Shown: one piece after another, positions 25,237-33,054 of the stretch
Layout of the letters: each line of letters begins with the position of its first letter
Position numbering within the stretch: the stretch's first letter is position 1
Source: Microbacterium testaceum
GTDB lineage: Bacteria; Actinomycetota; Actinomycetes; Actinomycetales; Microbacteriaceae
DNA: 33,054 nucleotides
Direction of reading: 5' to 3'
Assembly: GCF_001476285.1 (NCBI RefSeq)
Contig: NZ_LDRU01000064.1
Location: forward strand, 1 to 33,054
Notes under the pieces: model-generated
The model's input: only the letters and a program-made list of their open reading frames with translations
Told to the model about the DNA's origin: nothing
Databases searched by the model: none
Made by a program: the position numbers and the translations under genes

Positions 25237-26964
25237 GTGCTCGCCAAACTCCTCATCCGTTACCTCAGGCCGTACCGCTGGCTGCTGCTCGCGCTGCTGA
25301 TCTTCCAGTTCGCCGCGGCCATGGCATCCCTGTACCTGCCGCGTCTGAATGCCGACATCATCGATCAGGGCGTGGCTCGCGGCGACACGAACTTCATCTG
25401 GTCGCGCGGAATGATCATGCTCGTCATCTCCCTCGGGCAGATCACGGCGTCGATCATCGCGACCTACTTCGCCGCCCGCGCCGCGATGGCGGCCGGTCGC
25501 GACATCCGCCGAGACGTGTTCGAGAAGGTCAGCGGGTTCAGCGAGCGCGAGCTGTCGCAGTTCGGTGCGGGCTCCCTGATCACGCGCAACACCAACGACG
25601 TGCAGCAGGTGCAGATGCTGGCGATGATGGGGGCGACCATGCTGGTCAGCGCCCCGCTTCTCGCCCTCGGCGGCATCTTCATGGCGCTGCAGCAAGACGT
25701 GGGCCTGAGCTGGCTGATCGCCGTGGCGGTTCCCGCTCTCCTGGTCGCCGCGGGACTCATCATCGCCCGCATGGTGCCGCTGTTCCGCAGCTACCAGTCC
25801 AAGCTCGACGCCGTGAACCGCATCATGCGTGAGCAATTGACGGGCGTCCGTGTCGTGCGCGCCTTCGTGCGCGAACGCATCGAAGAAGAGCGCTTCCGCG
25901 CGGCCAACACCGACATCATGGTCGTCGGTCGCAAGGTCGGCTCCCTCTTCGTGCTGCTGTTCCCCCTCGCGATGCTCGTGCTCAACGTCACCGTCGTCGG
26001 GGTCATCTGGTTCGGCGGCATCCAGGTCGACAGCGGAGCGGTCGAGATCGGCACGCTGTTCGCCTTCATGCAGTACGTCGCCCAGATCCTCATGGGGGTG
26101 CTGATGGCCAGCTTCATGACCGTCATGATCCCGCGCGCCGCCGTTTCGGCCGAGCGCATCGGCGAGGTGCTCGACAGCCACTCCACCCTCGAGCGCCCGA
26201 CGAACCCGATCACCGCGTTCCCCGAGCCCGGCGCGGTCGAGTTCGACGACGTCGCCTTCGCGTACCCGGGGGCCGAGTCCCCTGTCGTGTCCGGCGTGAG
26301 CTTCGCCGCCCGCCCGGGCGAGACGGTCGCGATCGTCGGATCCACCGGTGCGGGCAAGACCACGCTCGTGTCGCTGATCCCGCGTCTGTTCGACGTGACC
26401 GCCGGCGCCGTGCGCGTCGGCGGCGTCGACGTGCGCGAGGCCGACCTCGACGGACTGTGGAAGGGGATCGGCCTCGTCCCGCAGCGCCCGTTCCTGTTCA
26501 GCGGCACGGTCGCCTCCAACCTCCGCTTCGGGCGCGAGGAGGCCACCGACGACGAGCTCTGGCGTGCGCTCGAGATCGCCCAGGGGCGCGACTTCGTCGA
26601 GGCGATGGACGGCGGGCTCGAGGCGCGTATCGCCCAGGGCGGGACGAACGTCTCCGGCGGGCAGCGTCAGCGTCTGGCCATCGCCCGCGCGATCGTGCAC
26701 CGCCCGTCGGTGCTCGTCTTCGACGACTCCTTCTCGGCGCTCGACCTCAGTACCGATGCACGGCTGAGACAGGCCCTCTGGGACGAGTTGCCCGAGGTGA
26801 CCAAGATCGTGGTCGCCCAGCGCGTGTCCACCATCACGGGTGCCGACCGCATCGTGGTGCTCGAAGACGGTCGCATGGTCGGTCTCGGCACGCACGAGGA
26901 GCTGCTCGAGACGAGCGCGACCTACCGCGAGATCGTCGAGTCGCAGCTGGGGGTGGAAGCATGA
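25237..26964 (+). CDS. ABC exporter half-transporter with degenerate nucleotide site (first subunit)
   Basis: A 575-residue membrane-ATPase fusion of the type IV exporter class (multidrug or lipid export). About six membrane helices fill residues 1-310, starting at WLLLALLIFQFAAAM; the coupling-helix region has ERELSQFGAGSLITRNTNDVQQ. The ATPase domain has Walker A GSTGAGKTT, a Q loop with LVPQRPFLF, a canonical signature NVSGGQRQR and Walker B VLVFDDSFSALD. In Walker B the catalytic Glu is Asp, and the H-loop His is Gln in VVAQRVSTI, the hallmarks of a degenerate site. The GTG at 25237 was chosen because GGAGGG precedes it. It overlaps the next subunit by ATGA, so they form a heterodimer. 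Substrate unknown. Confidence 0.93.
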   Translation: MLAKLLIRYLRPYRWLLLALLIFQFAAAMASLYLPRLNADIIDQGVARGDTNFIWSRGMIMLVISLGQITASIIATYFAARAAMAAGRDIRRDVFEKVSGFSERELSQFGAGSLITRNTNDVQQVQMLAMMGATMLVSAPLLALGGIFMALQQDVGLSWLIAVAVPALLVAAGLIIARMVPLFRSYQSKLDAVNRIMREQLTGVRVVRAFVRERIEEERFRAANTDIMVVGRKVGSLFVLLFPLAMLVLNVTVVGVIWFGGIQVDSGAVEIGTLFAFMQYVAQILMGVLMASFMTVMIPRAAVSAERIGEVLDSHSTLERPTNPITAFPEPGAVEFDDVAFAYPGAESPVVSGVSFAARPGETVAIVGSTGAGKTTLVSLIPRLFDVTAGAVRVGGVDVREADLDGLWKGIGLVPQRPFLFSGTVASNLRFGREEATDDELWRALEIAQGRDFVEAMDGGLEARIAQGGTNVSGGQRQRLAIARAIVHRPSVLVFDDSFSALDLSTDARLRQALWDELPEVTKIVVAQRVSTITGADRIVVLEDGRMVGLGTHEELLETSATYREIVESQLGVEA

Positions 26965-28991
26965 GCACCCCCGACGCCTTGACCGAAGAGGAGCGCGCCG
27001 AACTCGAACTCGCCGAGCAGGCACGCCTGAACTCGGGCGACTGGGACAGCGTGGCCCCCGGCAAAGCCGCGAACTTCGGGCCGAGCTTCCGCCGACTGAT
27101 CGGGCTCCTGCGCCCGCACGCCGTCGCCTTCGCCTTCGTGTCGGTGCTCGGTGCGATCGGTGTGGTCCTCGCCGTTCTCGCCCCGCGCGTCCTGGGCGAC
27201 GCGACGAACATCATCTTCGAGGGTGTGGTCTCGAAGGGCCTGGCGACCCAGTTCCCCGCCGGCACCTCGCAGGCCGATGCCGTCGAGGCTCTCCGCGCGA
27301 GCGGTCAGAACGACTTCGCGAACATCGTCGGCGCGATGAACACGTTCCAGGTCGGCGCGGGAGTCGACTTCGACGCCCTCCGCCTGGTGATCGTCGCGGT
27401 GCTCGCGATCTACGTCGGGTCGTCGCTGCTGTCGTGGATCCAGGGCTACGTCATCAACGTGATCATGGTGCGGACGATGTGGCGCCTCCGCGAAGACGTC
27501 GAGGCCAAGGTCAACCGCCTGCCGCTGTCGTACTTCGACAAGGTGCAACGCGGAGAACTCATCTCCCGCGTGACCAATGACATCGACAACATCACGCAGA
27601 CGATGCAGCAGTCGCTCTCGAGCGCGCTGACGTCGGTGCTGACCGTCGTGGGCGTGCTCATCATGATGTTCACGATCTCGTGGCAGCTCGCGCTCGTCGC
27701 CCTCGTCTCGCTGCCGCTCATGGCGATCATCTTCGGCGTGATCGGGCCGAAGTCGCAGAAGGCCTTCGGTACGCAGTGGAAGAAGGTCGGGCGCCTCAAC
27801 GCCCGCGTCGAGGAGTCCTTCTCCGGCCACGCGCTCGTCAAGGTCTACGGTCGCGAGAAAGACGCCCGCGAGAAGTTCGAGGTCGAGAACGAAGAGCTCT
27901 ACCAGGCGAGCTTCAAGGCCCAGTTCCTCTCGGGCATGATCATGCCCGGCATGATGTTCGTCGGGAACCTCACCTATGTCGGTATCGCGGTGCTCGGTGG
28001 GCTCATGGTCGCCGGCGGGCAGATCCGCCTCGGAGACGTGCAGGCCTTCATCCAGTACTCGCAGCAGTTCACGCAGCCGCTGTCGCAGCTGGGCGGCATG
28101 GCGGCCGTCGTGCAGTCGGGCACCGCCTCGGCCGAACGCGTCTTCGCGCTGCTCGACGCCGACGAGCAGGAGCCCGACGCCGCCGACGCCCCCGAACCGG
28201 TCGACGGACGCGGCGTCATCGAGTTCGAGAACGTCGCCTTCGCCTACACCCCCGAGCGCCCTCTCATCAGCGACCTGTCGTTCCGCGTCGAGCCCGGTCA
28301 GACGGTCGCGATTGTGGGGCCCACAGGCGCGGGCAAGACCACGCTGGTCAACCTCATCATGCGGTTCTACGAGCTCGACGGCGGGCGGATACTGCTCGAT
28401 GGTCAGAACATCGCCGATCTCCGCCGCGACGACGTCCGTTCGCGCACGGGGATGGTGCTGCAAGACCCGTGGCTGTTCGCCGGGACGATCCGCGACAACA
28501 TCCGCTACGGCCGCGAGAGCGCGACCGACGAAGAGATCGTCGAGGCCGCCGTCGCGACGCGCGTCGATCAGTTCGTGCACTCTCTCCCCGAGGGATACGA
28601 CACAGTCCTCGACGAGGACGCGGCGAACGTCTCCGCCGGCGAGAAGCAGCTCATCACGATCGCCCGGGCCTTCGTCGCGCGTCCCTCGGTGCTGATCCTC
28701 GACGAGGCGACCTCGTCGGTCGACACCCGAACCGAGCTGTTGCTGCAGCAGGCGATGGCAGCGCTTCGCGAGGGGCGCACCTCGTTCGTGATCGCGCACC
28801 GGCTCTCGACGATCCGCGACGCCGACCTCATCCTCGTCATGGAGCACGGCGACATCGTCGAGCAGGGAACCCACGACGAGCTGATCGCCCAGCACGGCGC
28901 GTACTGGCGCCTGTACCAGTCCCAGTTCCAGAACGCGTCCTCGGGCCTCGACGCGGCCGAGGCGGAGGTCGTCCGCGGCGTGGAGTCCTGA
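26961..28991 (+). CDS. ABC exporter half-transporter with consensus catalytic residues (second subunit)
   Basis: A 676-residue partner. Residues 1-45 are a charged N-terminal extension (EEERAELELAEQARLNSG); then six membrane helices, with an enlarged outer loop between the first two (about residues 90-140, rich in Ala/Gly/Asn). The ATPase domain has Walker A GPTGAGKTT, Walker B ILDEATSSVD with the catalytic Glu, and the H-loop VIAHRLSTI, all canonical. Its signature is NVSAGEKQL instead of SGGQ. In a heterodimer this off-type signature faces the degenerate Walker site of the first subunit, leaving one fully active site, as in TM287/288 and TmrAB. Overlaps the first subunit by ATGA. A hairpin terminator follows. 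Confidence 0.94.
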   Translation: MSTPDALTEEERAELELAEQARLNSGDWDSVAPGKAANFGPSFRRLIGLLRPHAVAFAFVSVLGAIGVVLAVLAPRVLGDATNIIFEGVVSKGLATQFPAGTSQADAVEALRASGQNDFANIVGAMNTFQVGAGVDFDALRLVIVAVLAIYVGSSLLSWIQGYVINVIMVRTMWRLREDVEAKVNRLPLSYFDKVQRGELISRVTNDIDNITQTMQQSLSSALTSVLTVVGVLIMMFTISWQLALVALVSLPLMAIIFGVIGPKSQKAFGTQWKKVGRLNARVEESFSGHALVKVYGREKDAREKFEVENEELYQASFKAQFLSGMIMPGMMFVGNLTYVGIAVLGGLMVAGGQIRLGDVQAFIQYSQQFTQPLSQLGGMAAVVQSGTASAERVFALLDADEQEPDAADAPEPVDGRGVIEFENVAFAYTPERPLISDLSFRVEPGQTVAIVGPTGAGKTTLVNLIMRFYELDGGRILLDGQNIADLRRDDVRSRTGMVLQDPWLFAGTIRDNIRYGRESATDEEIVEAAVATRVDQFVHSLPEGYDTVLDEDAANVSAGEKQLITIARAFVARPSVLILDEATSSVDTRTELLLQQAMAALREGRTSFVIAHRLSTIRDADLILVMEHGDIVEQGTHDELIAQHGAYWRLYQSQFQNASSGLDAAEAEVVRGVES

Positions 28992-28999
28992 GGGGCGCG

Positions 29000-29031
29000 C
29001 CGCGCGGACGGAACACCTGCCGTCCGCGCGG
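29000..29031 (+). terminator. Hairpin terminator after the ABC exporter operon
   Basis: A perfect 12-bp stem (CCGCGCGGACGG and its complement) with an eight-base loop, beginning nine bases after the stop codon. No T run. Confidence 0.75.
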
Positions 29032-29116
29032 TGCCGTGTCGTCAGGGGCGCTCCGCGACCGCTCGACGAAGCTGTCACACGCGCGACGACGTTCGGGGGG
29101 CGCAAAACCCCTCCGG

Positions 29117-29122
29117 TACAGT
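29117..29122 (+). promoter_or_regulatory. -10 element TACAGT before the glycosyltransferase pair
   Basis: TACAGT in the 193-bp gap after the ABC operon terminator, 62 bases before the GTG at 29185. No convincing -35 box, so this is a weak call. Confidence 0.3.
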
Positions 29123-29184
29123 GGAGCCGCCCCGCGAACCCGCCCCGCGTGCCCTTACCGCCGCACAGATAGGCCTCACCACCC

Positions 29185-30429
29185 GTGACCACTCCTGCGA
29201 CGCCCTCCGACCCGACGCCCGACGGCAGTCCCACCGACACGCCCGCCGACGCACCGGCCGACCGTCCGCTCACCGTCCTCATCGGAGCCGACACCTTCCT
29301 TCCCCACGTGAACGGTGCCGCCCGATTCGCGGAGCGCCTCGCCGCGGGGCTCGTCGCCCGCGGTCACGACGTTCACGTGGCGGCTCCGAGCGTGGGCCAC
29401 AGCCACGCCGGCACCTTCACCGAGGTGATCGAGGGTGAGCCCATGACGATGCACCGTCTGCCGGCGTACCGCTTCCTCCCGCACGACTGGCTCACCTTCG
29501 TGCTGCCGTGGCGGGCGAAGCACTACGCGCGCAAGGTGCTCGACCAGGTGAAGCCCGACGTCGTCCACATCCAGTCGCACATCGTCATCGGCCGCGGTCT
29601 CACGAGAGAGGCGCGCAAGCGCGGCATCCCGGTCGTCGCCACCAACCACGTGATGGCCGAGAACATCCTCGACTTCACGACGCTCCCCGACTCCCTCGAC
29701 CGCATCTTCGTCAAGCTCGCCTGGGCCGATGCCGCCCGCACGTTCGCGATGACCCGCGCGGTGACGACCCCGACGCGTCGCGCGGCGGACTTCCTCGAGT
29801 CGACGATCGGCATCCAGGGTGTCATCCCGATCTCGTGCGGCATCGACCGGTCGAACTACACGCCCGATCTCGAGCCGCGCGACGCGAACCGCATCCTGTT
29901 CGTCGGCCGCCTCACGACCGAGAAGGGGATCGACGTCGTCCTGCGCGCGCTCAAGCTGCTCGACCCCGCCCTCGACGTCACCTTCGACATCGTCGGAGGG
30001 GGCGACCAGCGCCGCAACCTCGAGCAGCTCGCCGAGCAGCTCGGCCTCTCGGCGCGCGTGACGTTCCACGGTCACACCTCCGAAGAAGAGCTGCGCGCGC
30101 TCTACACCCGGGCGAGTGTCTTCGCGATCGCCTCGATCGCCGAACTGCAGTCGATCGCGACGATGGAGGCCATGGCATCCGGGCTCCCGGTGGTCGCTGC
30201 CGACGCCGTCGCCCTCCCGCACCTCGTGCACGACGGCGAGAACGGCTACCTCTTCGAGCCCGGCAACGCCGAAGAGCTGGCGGCGCGCCTGACCGACGTC
30301 CTCACCGCTGATCCCGACGAGCGACGACGCATGCAGCAGGCCTCGCTCGACGGCGTCATCGTGCACGACATCGGTCGAACGCTCGACACCTTCGAGGCGC
30401 TGTACCGCGGACGGCCGATCCCGGAGTGA
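29185..30429 (+). CDS. GT4-family glycosyltransferase
   Basis: A 414-residue GT-B fold enzyme. After a Thr/Pro/Ala/Asp-rich, probably disordered N-terminus (residues 1-27), the acceptor domain starts with LTVLIGADTFLPHVNGAARFAERLAAG (in two parts, residues 29-55) and has VVHIQSHIVIGRGL. The donor domain begins near ANRILFVGRLTTEKGIDVVL and carries the E-x7-E nucleotide-sugar motif in SIAELQSIATMEAMASGLPVV. The family transfers sugars with retention to lipids or sugars; relatives with this ELQSIA signature include alpha-glucosyl-diacylglycerol synthases and mannosyltransferases of actinobacterial lipids. Substrate is unproven. The GTG start fits the domain layout. The following gene is of the same family, four bases away, in the same operon. 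Confidence 0.88.
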   Translation: MTTPATPSDPTPDGSPTDTPADAPADRPLTVLIGADTFLPHVNGAARFAERLAAGLVARGHDVHVAAPSVGHSHAGTFTEVIEGEPMTMHRLPAYRFLPHDWLTFVLPWRAKHYARKVLDQVKPDVVHIQSHIVIGRGLTREARKRGIPVVATNHVMAENILDFTTLPDSLDRIFVKLAWADAARTFAMTRAVTTPTRRAADFLESTIGIQGVIPISCGIDRSNYTPDLEPRDANRILFVGRLTTEKGIDVVLRALKLLDPALDVTFDIVGGGDQRRNLEQLAEQLGLSARVTFHGHTSEEELRALYTRASVFAIASIAELQSIATMEAMASGLPVVAADAVALPHLVHDGENGYLFEPGNAEELAARLTDVLTADPDERRRMQQASLDGVIVHDIGRTLDTFEALYRGRPIPE

Positions 30430-30433
30430 CCGC

Positions 30434-31765
30434 GTGCACGTGGTGATGTTCGCCGACCAGCATCTCGAGTCCCTCGGCGGTGCGCAGGTGTCGATGCGGC
30501 TGCAGAAGCGCTTCCTCGAGCGCGCGGGGCACGTCGTGACGGTCGTCGCGCCACGGATGCACCGGCCCGCCCCCGACGACGCGGCGTACATCGACCTCCC
30601 CTCGATCCCGATCACGCCCGACCGCGAGTACGCGCTCACCTGGCCTGGCGCGCGCACGGATCGGTTCGTGGATGCCGAGCTCGGCGCGCGACTTCCTGTC
30701 GACGTCGTGCACGTGCAGGCGGATTTCTGGGGCGCGCTCATCGGGCACCGTTACGCCGCCCGCCACGGCCTTCCGGTCGTGCACACGATGCACAATCGCG
30801 TCGACGTCGGGATCGAGGCGACCGCGCCCTTTCCGGCGCTCGTCCTGCGTGTGCTGAACGCGTGGGCGCGGCGGGCGCTGCGCGGCGCGGCGGCGACGCG
30901 AGGCAACGCGGCGACCCCGCCGTCCCCGGGCGCGAATCCGCGGGATGCCGCGCGTTCCGCGCGCGTGGCGCCGGCTGCGCCCGCGGCACCCGACGTACGC
31001 GCGGGGCACGCCACGCAGGGCGCCGGCCCGGCTGACGGATGGGCGTACCTCCGCCGCTTCGCGCGACTCTCGCGCGGGATCACCGCGCCCTCCGGCCACT
31101 TCGCGCGGCGTCTCGAGGAGCACGGTGTCGTGCCCGCCGAGGCCGGCGCCGGCGTGGACGTCATCTGGAACGGGATCGACGACGACATCCTCGACGCCGC
31201 CCTCGCGAGCGGCGCCGAGGCACGTCGTCCCGGCCCCCCGCGCTTCGTGTGGCTCGGGCGCATGAGCCCCGAGAAGCGCCTCCTTCCGTTCCTCGAGGCG
31301 GTGGCGGCTTCGGGGATCGAGGCCGAGGTCGAGATCATCGGGGGCGGGGCCCAACTCCGCGCGGCGCAGAAGCTCGTCGCGGAGCGGAGGCCCGTGGCAT
31401 CCGTCGTCTTCTCGGGACGCTTGAGCTACGCCGAGACGCTCGCGCGGCTGGCGGCGGCCGATGCGGTGGTGCAGACCTCGATCGGCTTCGAGACGCAGGG
31501 GATGACCGTGTTCGAGGCGGCCTCGCTCGGCACGCCGGCCGTCGTCAGTGACCCCGACATCGCGTCGGAGCTGGGCGCCGGCGTCTGGACGGTTCCGGAT
31601 GCCACGATCCCCGCGCTCGCGGAGTCGCTGCGCCGCGCGGCCGACGACATCGCGGCGGGCACGCCGGTCGCGGTCGACCCGACGATCGCGGAGCGGTTCC
31701 GCCAGTCGTCGCGCACGGCGGCGATGGCCGCGGTGTACGGGCGGGCCGTCTCCGCCGGACGCTGA
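30434..31765 (+). CDS. GT4-family glycosyltransferase with a low-complexity insert
   Basis: A 443-residue GT-B enzyme, second in the pair. The N-terminal domain starts VHVVMFADQHLESLGGAQVS, with VVHVQADFWGALIGH and VVHTMHNRVDVG. Residues ~151-200 are an Ala/Pro/Gly/Arg-rich insert that looks disordered and lies between the helix LNAWARRALR and YLRRFARLSRGITAPSG. The donor domain has RFVWLGRMSPEKRLLPFLEAV, EVEIIGGGAQLRAAQ and the E-x7-E motif in GFETQGMTVFEAASLGTPAVV. Acceptor and donor are unknown. GGAG sits seven bases before the GTG, right at the previous stop. With the first enzyme it probably builds a surface glycolipid or polysaccharide. Confidence 0.87.
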   Translation: MHVVMFADQHLESLGGAQVSMRLQKRFLERAGHVVTVVAPRMHRPAPDDAAYIDLPSIPITPDREYALTWPGARTDRFVDAELGARLPVDVVHVQADFWGALIGHRYAARHGLPVVHTMHNRVDVGIEATAPFPALVLRVLNAWARRALRGAAATRGNAATPPSPGANPRDAARSARVAPAAPAAPDVRAGHATQGAGPADGWAYLRRFARLSRGITAPSGHFARRLEEHGVVPAEAGAGVDVIWNGIDDDILDAALASGAEARRPGPPRFVWLGRMSPEKRLLPFLEAVAASGIEAEVEIIGGGAQLRAAQKLVAERRPVASVVFSGRLSYAETLARLAAADAVVQTSIGFETQGMTVFEAASLGTPAVVSDPDIASELGAGVWTVPDATIPALAESLRRAADDIAAGTPVAVDPTIAERFRQSSRTAAMAAVYGRAVSAGR

Positions 31766-31917
31766 CGACGCTTCTTCTCGCGGGAGGCGGGTTCCCGACG
31801 GCGCGCGGCGCGCTCGGGGTCGGTGGGGACGGGGCGGTAGCCGTCGGTGCGGATGAGCCACACCGACGCGACCACGCTGACGAGGGCGAGGGCGCCGAGA
31901 GCGATGAGATATGCCAT
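31426..31917 (-). CDS. Small membrane protein, start clear, 3' end overlapping the glycosyltransferase gene antisense
   Basis: The first ~60 residues look like a real protein: a membrane helix MAYLIALGALALVSVVASVW, then IRTDGYRPVPTDPERAARR and REPASREKKRRQRP, a basic cytoplasmic tail. Short proteins with an N-terminal helix followed by DGYRPVPT-like sequence are common in Microbacteriaceae; their function is unknown. TAGCTT stands seven bases before the ATG on the minus strand, so a leaderless start is likely. The frame stays open to a stop at 31426, giving 163 residues, but the last ~100 lie opposite the glycosyltransferase and look like shadow sequence. The true 3' end is uncertain: a frameshift or a long antisense overlap are both possible. 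Confidence 0.45.
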   Translation of the reverse strand: MAYLIALGALALVSVVASVWLIRTDGYRPVPTDPERAARRREPASREKKRRQRPAETARPYTAAIAAVRDDWRNRSAIVGSTATGVPAAMSSAARRSDSASAGIVASGTVQTPAPSSDAMSGSLTTAGVPSEAASNTVIPCVSKPIEVCTTASAAASRASVSA

Positions 31918-31951
31918 GGCAGAAAAGCTACGCATCGCGATTTTGTGCCGC

Positions 31952-31992
31952 GAGTGGCATGATGGACGCTGTTCGTTCGATTTCTGCCACTC
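31952..31992. promoter_or_regulatory. Inverted repeat in the divergent gap before the GlxA-type regulator
   Basis: GAGTGGCA (31952-31959) and TGCCACTC (31985-31992) are exact complements 25 bases apart; TGCC at 31946 pairs locally with GGCA at 31956. CATGAT at 31958-31963 could be a -10 element. Candidate autoregulatory site. Confidence 0.4.
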
Positions 31993-32004
31993 CGAGAGGT
32001 GCGC

Positions 32005-32994
32005 ATGCGTTCCGTCGCCGTCGTGATCCAGCCGGGCTTCGCCCCGTTCGAATTCGGTCTCGCGTGCGAGGCGTTCGGCCTCGATCGCACCGACGACGGG
32101 ATTCCCAACTTCGACTTCCGCATCGTGGCACCGGATCCCGGCGTCGTGCCCTCGAACATCGGCTTCTCGGTCAACGTCGAGCGCGGTCTCGATGCGGCGG
32201 CCGACGCTGACATCGTCGTTCTCTCGCCCATCCCGCGGGAGCAGTGGGCGTCGGTGGATCCGCGTGTGATCGAGGTCGTGCGTGCGGCGCACGCTCGTGG
32301 CGCATGGTTGCTGAGCGTCTGCAGTGGGGCGTTCGTGATCGCGGCATCGGGAATTCTCGACGGTCAGCGTGCCACCACGCACTGGCGCTACGCCGATGTC
32401 ATGGCCCGCATGTACCCCTCGATCGAGGTCGATCCCGATGTGCTCTACGTGCAGTCCGGTCGCGTGATCACGAGCGCGGGAACCGCGGCGGGCCTCGACG
32501 CGTGCCTTCACCTGCTGCGTCAGGAACTCGGCGCCGAACTCACCAACCGCATCGCCCGCCGCATGGTGGTCGCGCCGCAGCGCGACGGAGGGCAGGCCCA
32601 GTTCATCGCCTCGCCGCTGCCGGTCGCGCCGTCGATGTCGCTCGCGCCGGTGACCGAGTGGATGCTGCAGAACCTGGATGCCGAACTCTCCGTCGATCAG
32701 CTCGCCTCTCGCGCGCACATGTCGCCGCGGACCTTCGCCCGCCGTTTCAAGGCCGATCTCGGGGCCACGCCGGCCGCGTGGCTCGCGCGGCAGCGCCTCC
32801 TGCACGCCCAGCGCCTCCTTGAAGAGACCGACCTCGGCCTCGACCGCATCGCCGCCGAGTGCGGTTTCGGTTCGGCGGCGGTGCTCCGCCAGAACTTCGC
32901 CCGCACGATGGGGCTGACCCCCACCGCGTACCGCGCGCGCTTCTCGTGCGCGGATAAGGTACCCGCCGCGCCACGCGAGGCCGTGCCGGCCTGA
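32005..32994 (+). CDS. GlxA-family AraC-type regulator (DJ-1/PfpI-like sensor domain)
   Basis: A 329-residue two-domain regulator. Residues 1-170 are a class I amidotransferase/DJ-1-like domain: VAVVIQPGFAPFEFGLACEAFG, ADIVVLSPI, and the nucleophile elbow WLLSVCSGAFVIAASGIL with its Cys retained, then ATTHWRYAD. Residues ~215-320 hold two AraC helix-turn-helix units: LSVDQLASRAHMSPRTFARRFKADLG and LGLDRIAAECGFGSAAVLRQNFARTMG, ending TPTAYRARF. Such proteins activate nearby catabolic genes for amino acids or amines; the ligand is unknown. The ATG at 32005 was chosen because GAGAGG lies five bases before it. It is divergent from the small membrane protein. Complete; 60 bases remain after its stop and show only a weak GC hairpin. 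Confidence 0.93.
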   Translation: MRSVAVVIQPGFAPFEFGLACEAFGLDRTDDGIPNFDFRIVAPDPGVVPSNIGFSVNVERGLDAAADADIVVLSPIPREQWASVDPRVIEVVRAAHARGAWLLSVCSGAFVIAASGILDGQRATTHWRYADVMARMYPSIEVDPDVLYVQSGRVITSAGTAAGLDACLHLLRQELGAELTNRIARRMVVAPQRDGGQAQFIASPLPVAPSMSLAPVTEWMLQNLDAELSVDQLASRAHMSPRTFARRFKADLGATPAAWLARQRLLHAQRLLEETDLGLDRIAAECGFGSAAVLRQNFARTMGLTPTAYRARFSCADKVPAAPREAVPA

Positions 32995-33054
32995 CGTCGT
33001 CAGGGGGCCCGGGCTTCGGCATCCGGGATTCTCCGGTTGCTGCCCCGGGTGCCG

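Noticed and set aside
26922..29294. A 790-residue open frame opposite the ABC exporter genes
   Set aside because: Antisense shadow with repeated Asp/Glu/His/Arg; the plus-strand genes have all diagnostic motifs.
32995..33054. A terminator or second palindrome at the right end of the window
   Set aside because: Only a weak CCCGG/CCGGG pairing is visible in the last 60 bases; nothing like the palindrome at the left end.

Overview
The window is about 33 kb of very GC-rich DNA from an actinobacterium, most likely Microbacterium or a close Microbacteriaceae relative. This is inferred from base composition, the strong bias to GTC/GCC/CTC codons, the dnaK-grpE-dnaJ-hspR operon with HAIR operators, the bifunctional-type Dcd, several leaderless GTG starts, and the extreme frequency of the word GGATGCC/GGCATCC. 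I see no phage, plasmid, transposase or CRISPR. The gene content looks chromosomal.

Layout. 1-5.5 kb: the 3' part of a pyranose-oxidase-like GMC flavoenzyme, an NTF2-like protein, a two-gene operon with a BLUF blue-light sensor, then a ThuA-like and a Gfo/Idh/MocA oxidoreductase pair divergent from a LacI regulator. This is probably a keto-sugar module. 5.5-9 kb: a Pr6Pr membrane protein, a YdeI/OmdA-type protein, two small ORFs (one perhaps a fossil), tRNA-Gly(CCC) and dcd. 9-10.4 kb: two divergent winged-helix regulators, both histidine-rich, with repeated TGTCA/TGACA operators between them. 10.6-13.9 kb: an MFS transporter and a DEAD-box RNA helicase. 14-18.3 kb: the heat-shock operon dnaK-grpE-dnaJ-hspR, with its promoter and two HspR sites readable upstream. 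18.3-25 kb: an unknown protein divergent from an IclR regulator that leads a tightly overlapping histidine-utilisation operon (hutU, M20 amidohydrolase, hutF, hutI). 25-29 kb: a heterodimeric ABC exporter with one degenerate ATP site. 29-33 kb: two GT4 glycosyltransferases, a small membrane protein and a GlxA-type AraC regulator.

How the genes work together. HspR, the last gene of the chaperone operon, should repress the dnaK promoter through the two HAIR sites. The hut genes turn urocanate into formylglutamate; hutH and hutG are absent, and the M20 hydrolase sits where a deformylase is needed. LacI probably controls the thuA-like/MocA pair and itself through one operator.

The most notable non-gene signals are a roughly 50-bp intergenic palindrome present in two full copies with different but still paired stems and the same loop word, two short tandem repeats between genes, the roughly eight-fold excess of GGATGCC/GGCATCC, a fixed -10/start-codon spacing that marks leaderless genes, and a near-perfect 46-bp palindrome at the very first base that may be an assembly artefact.
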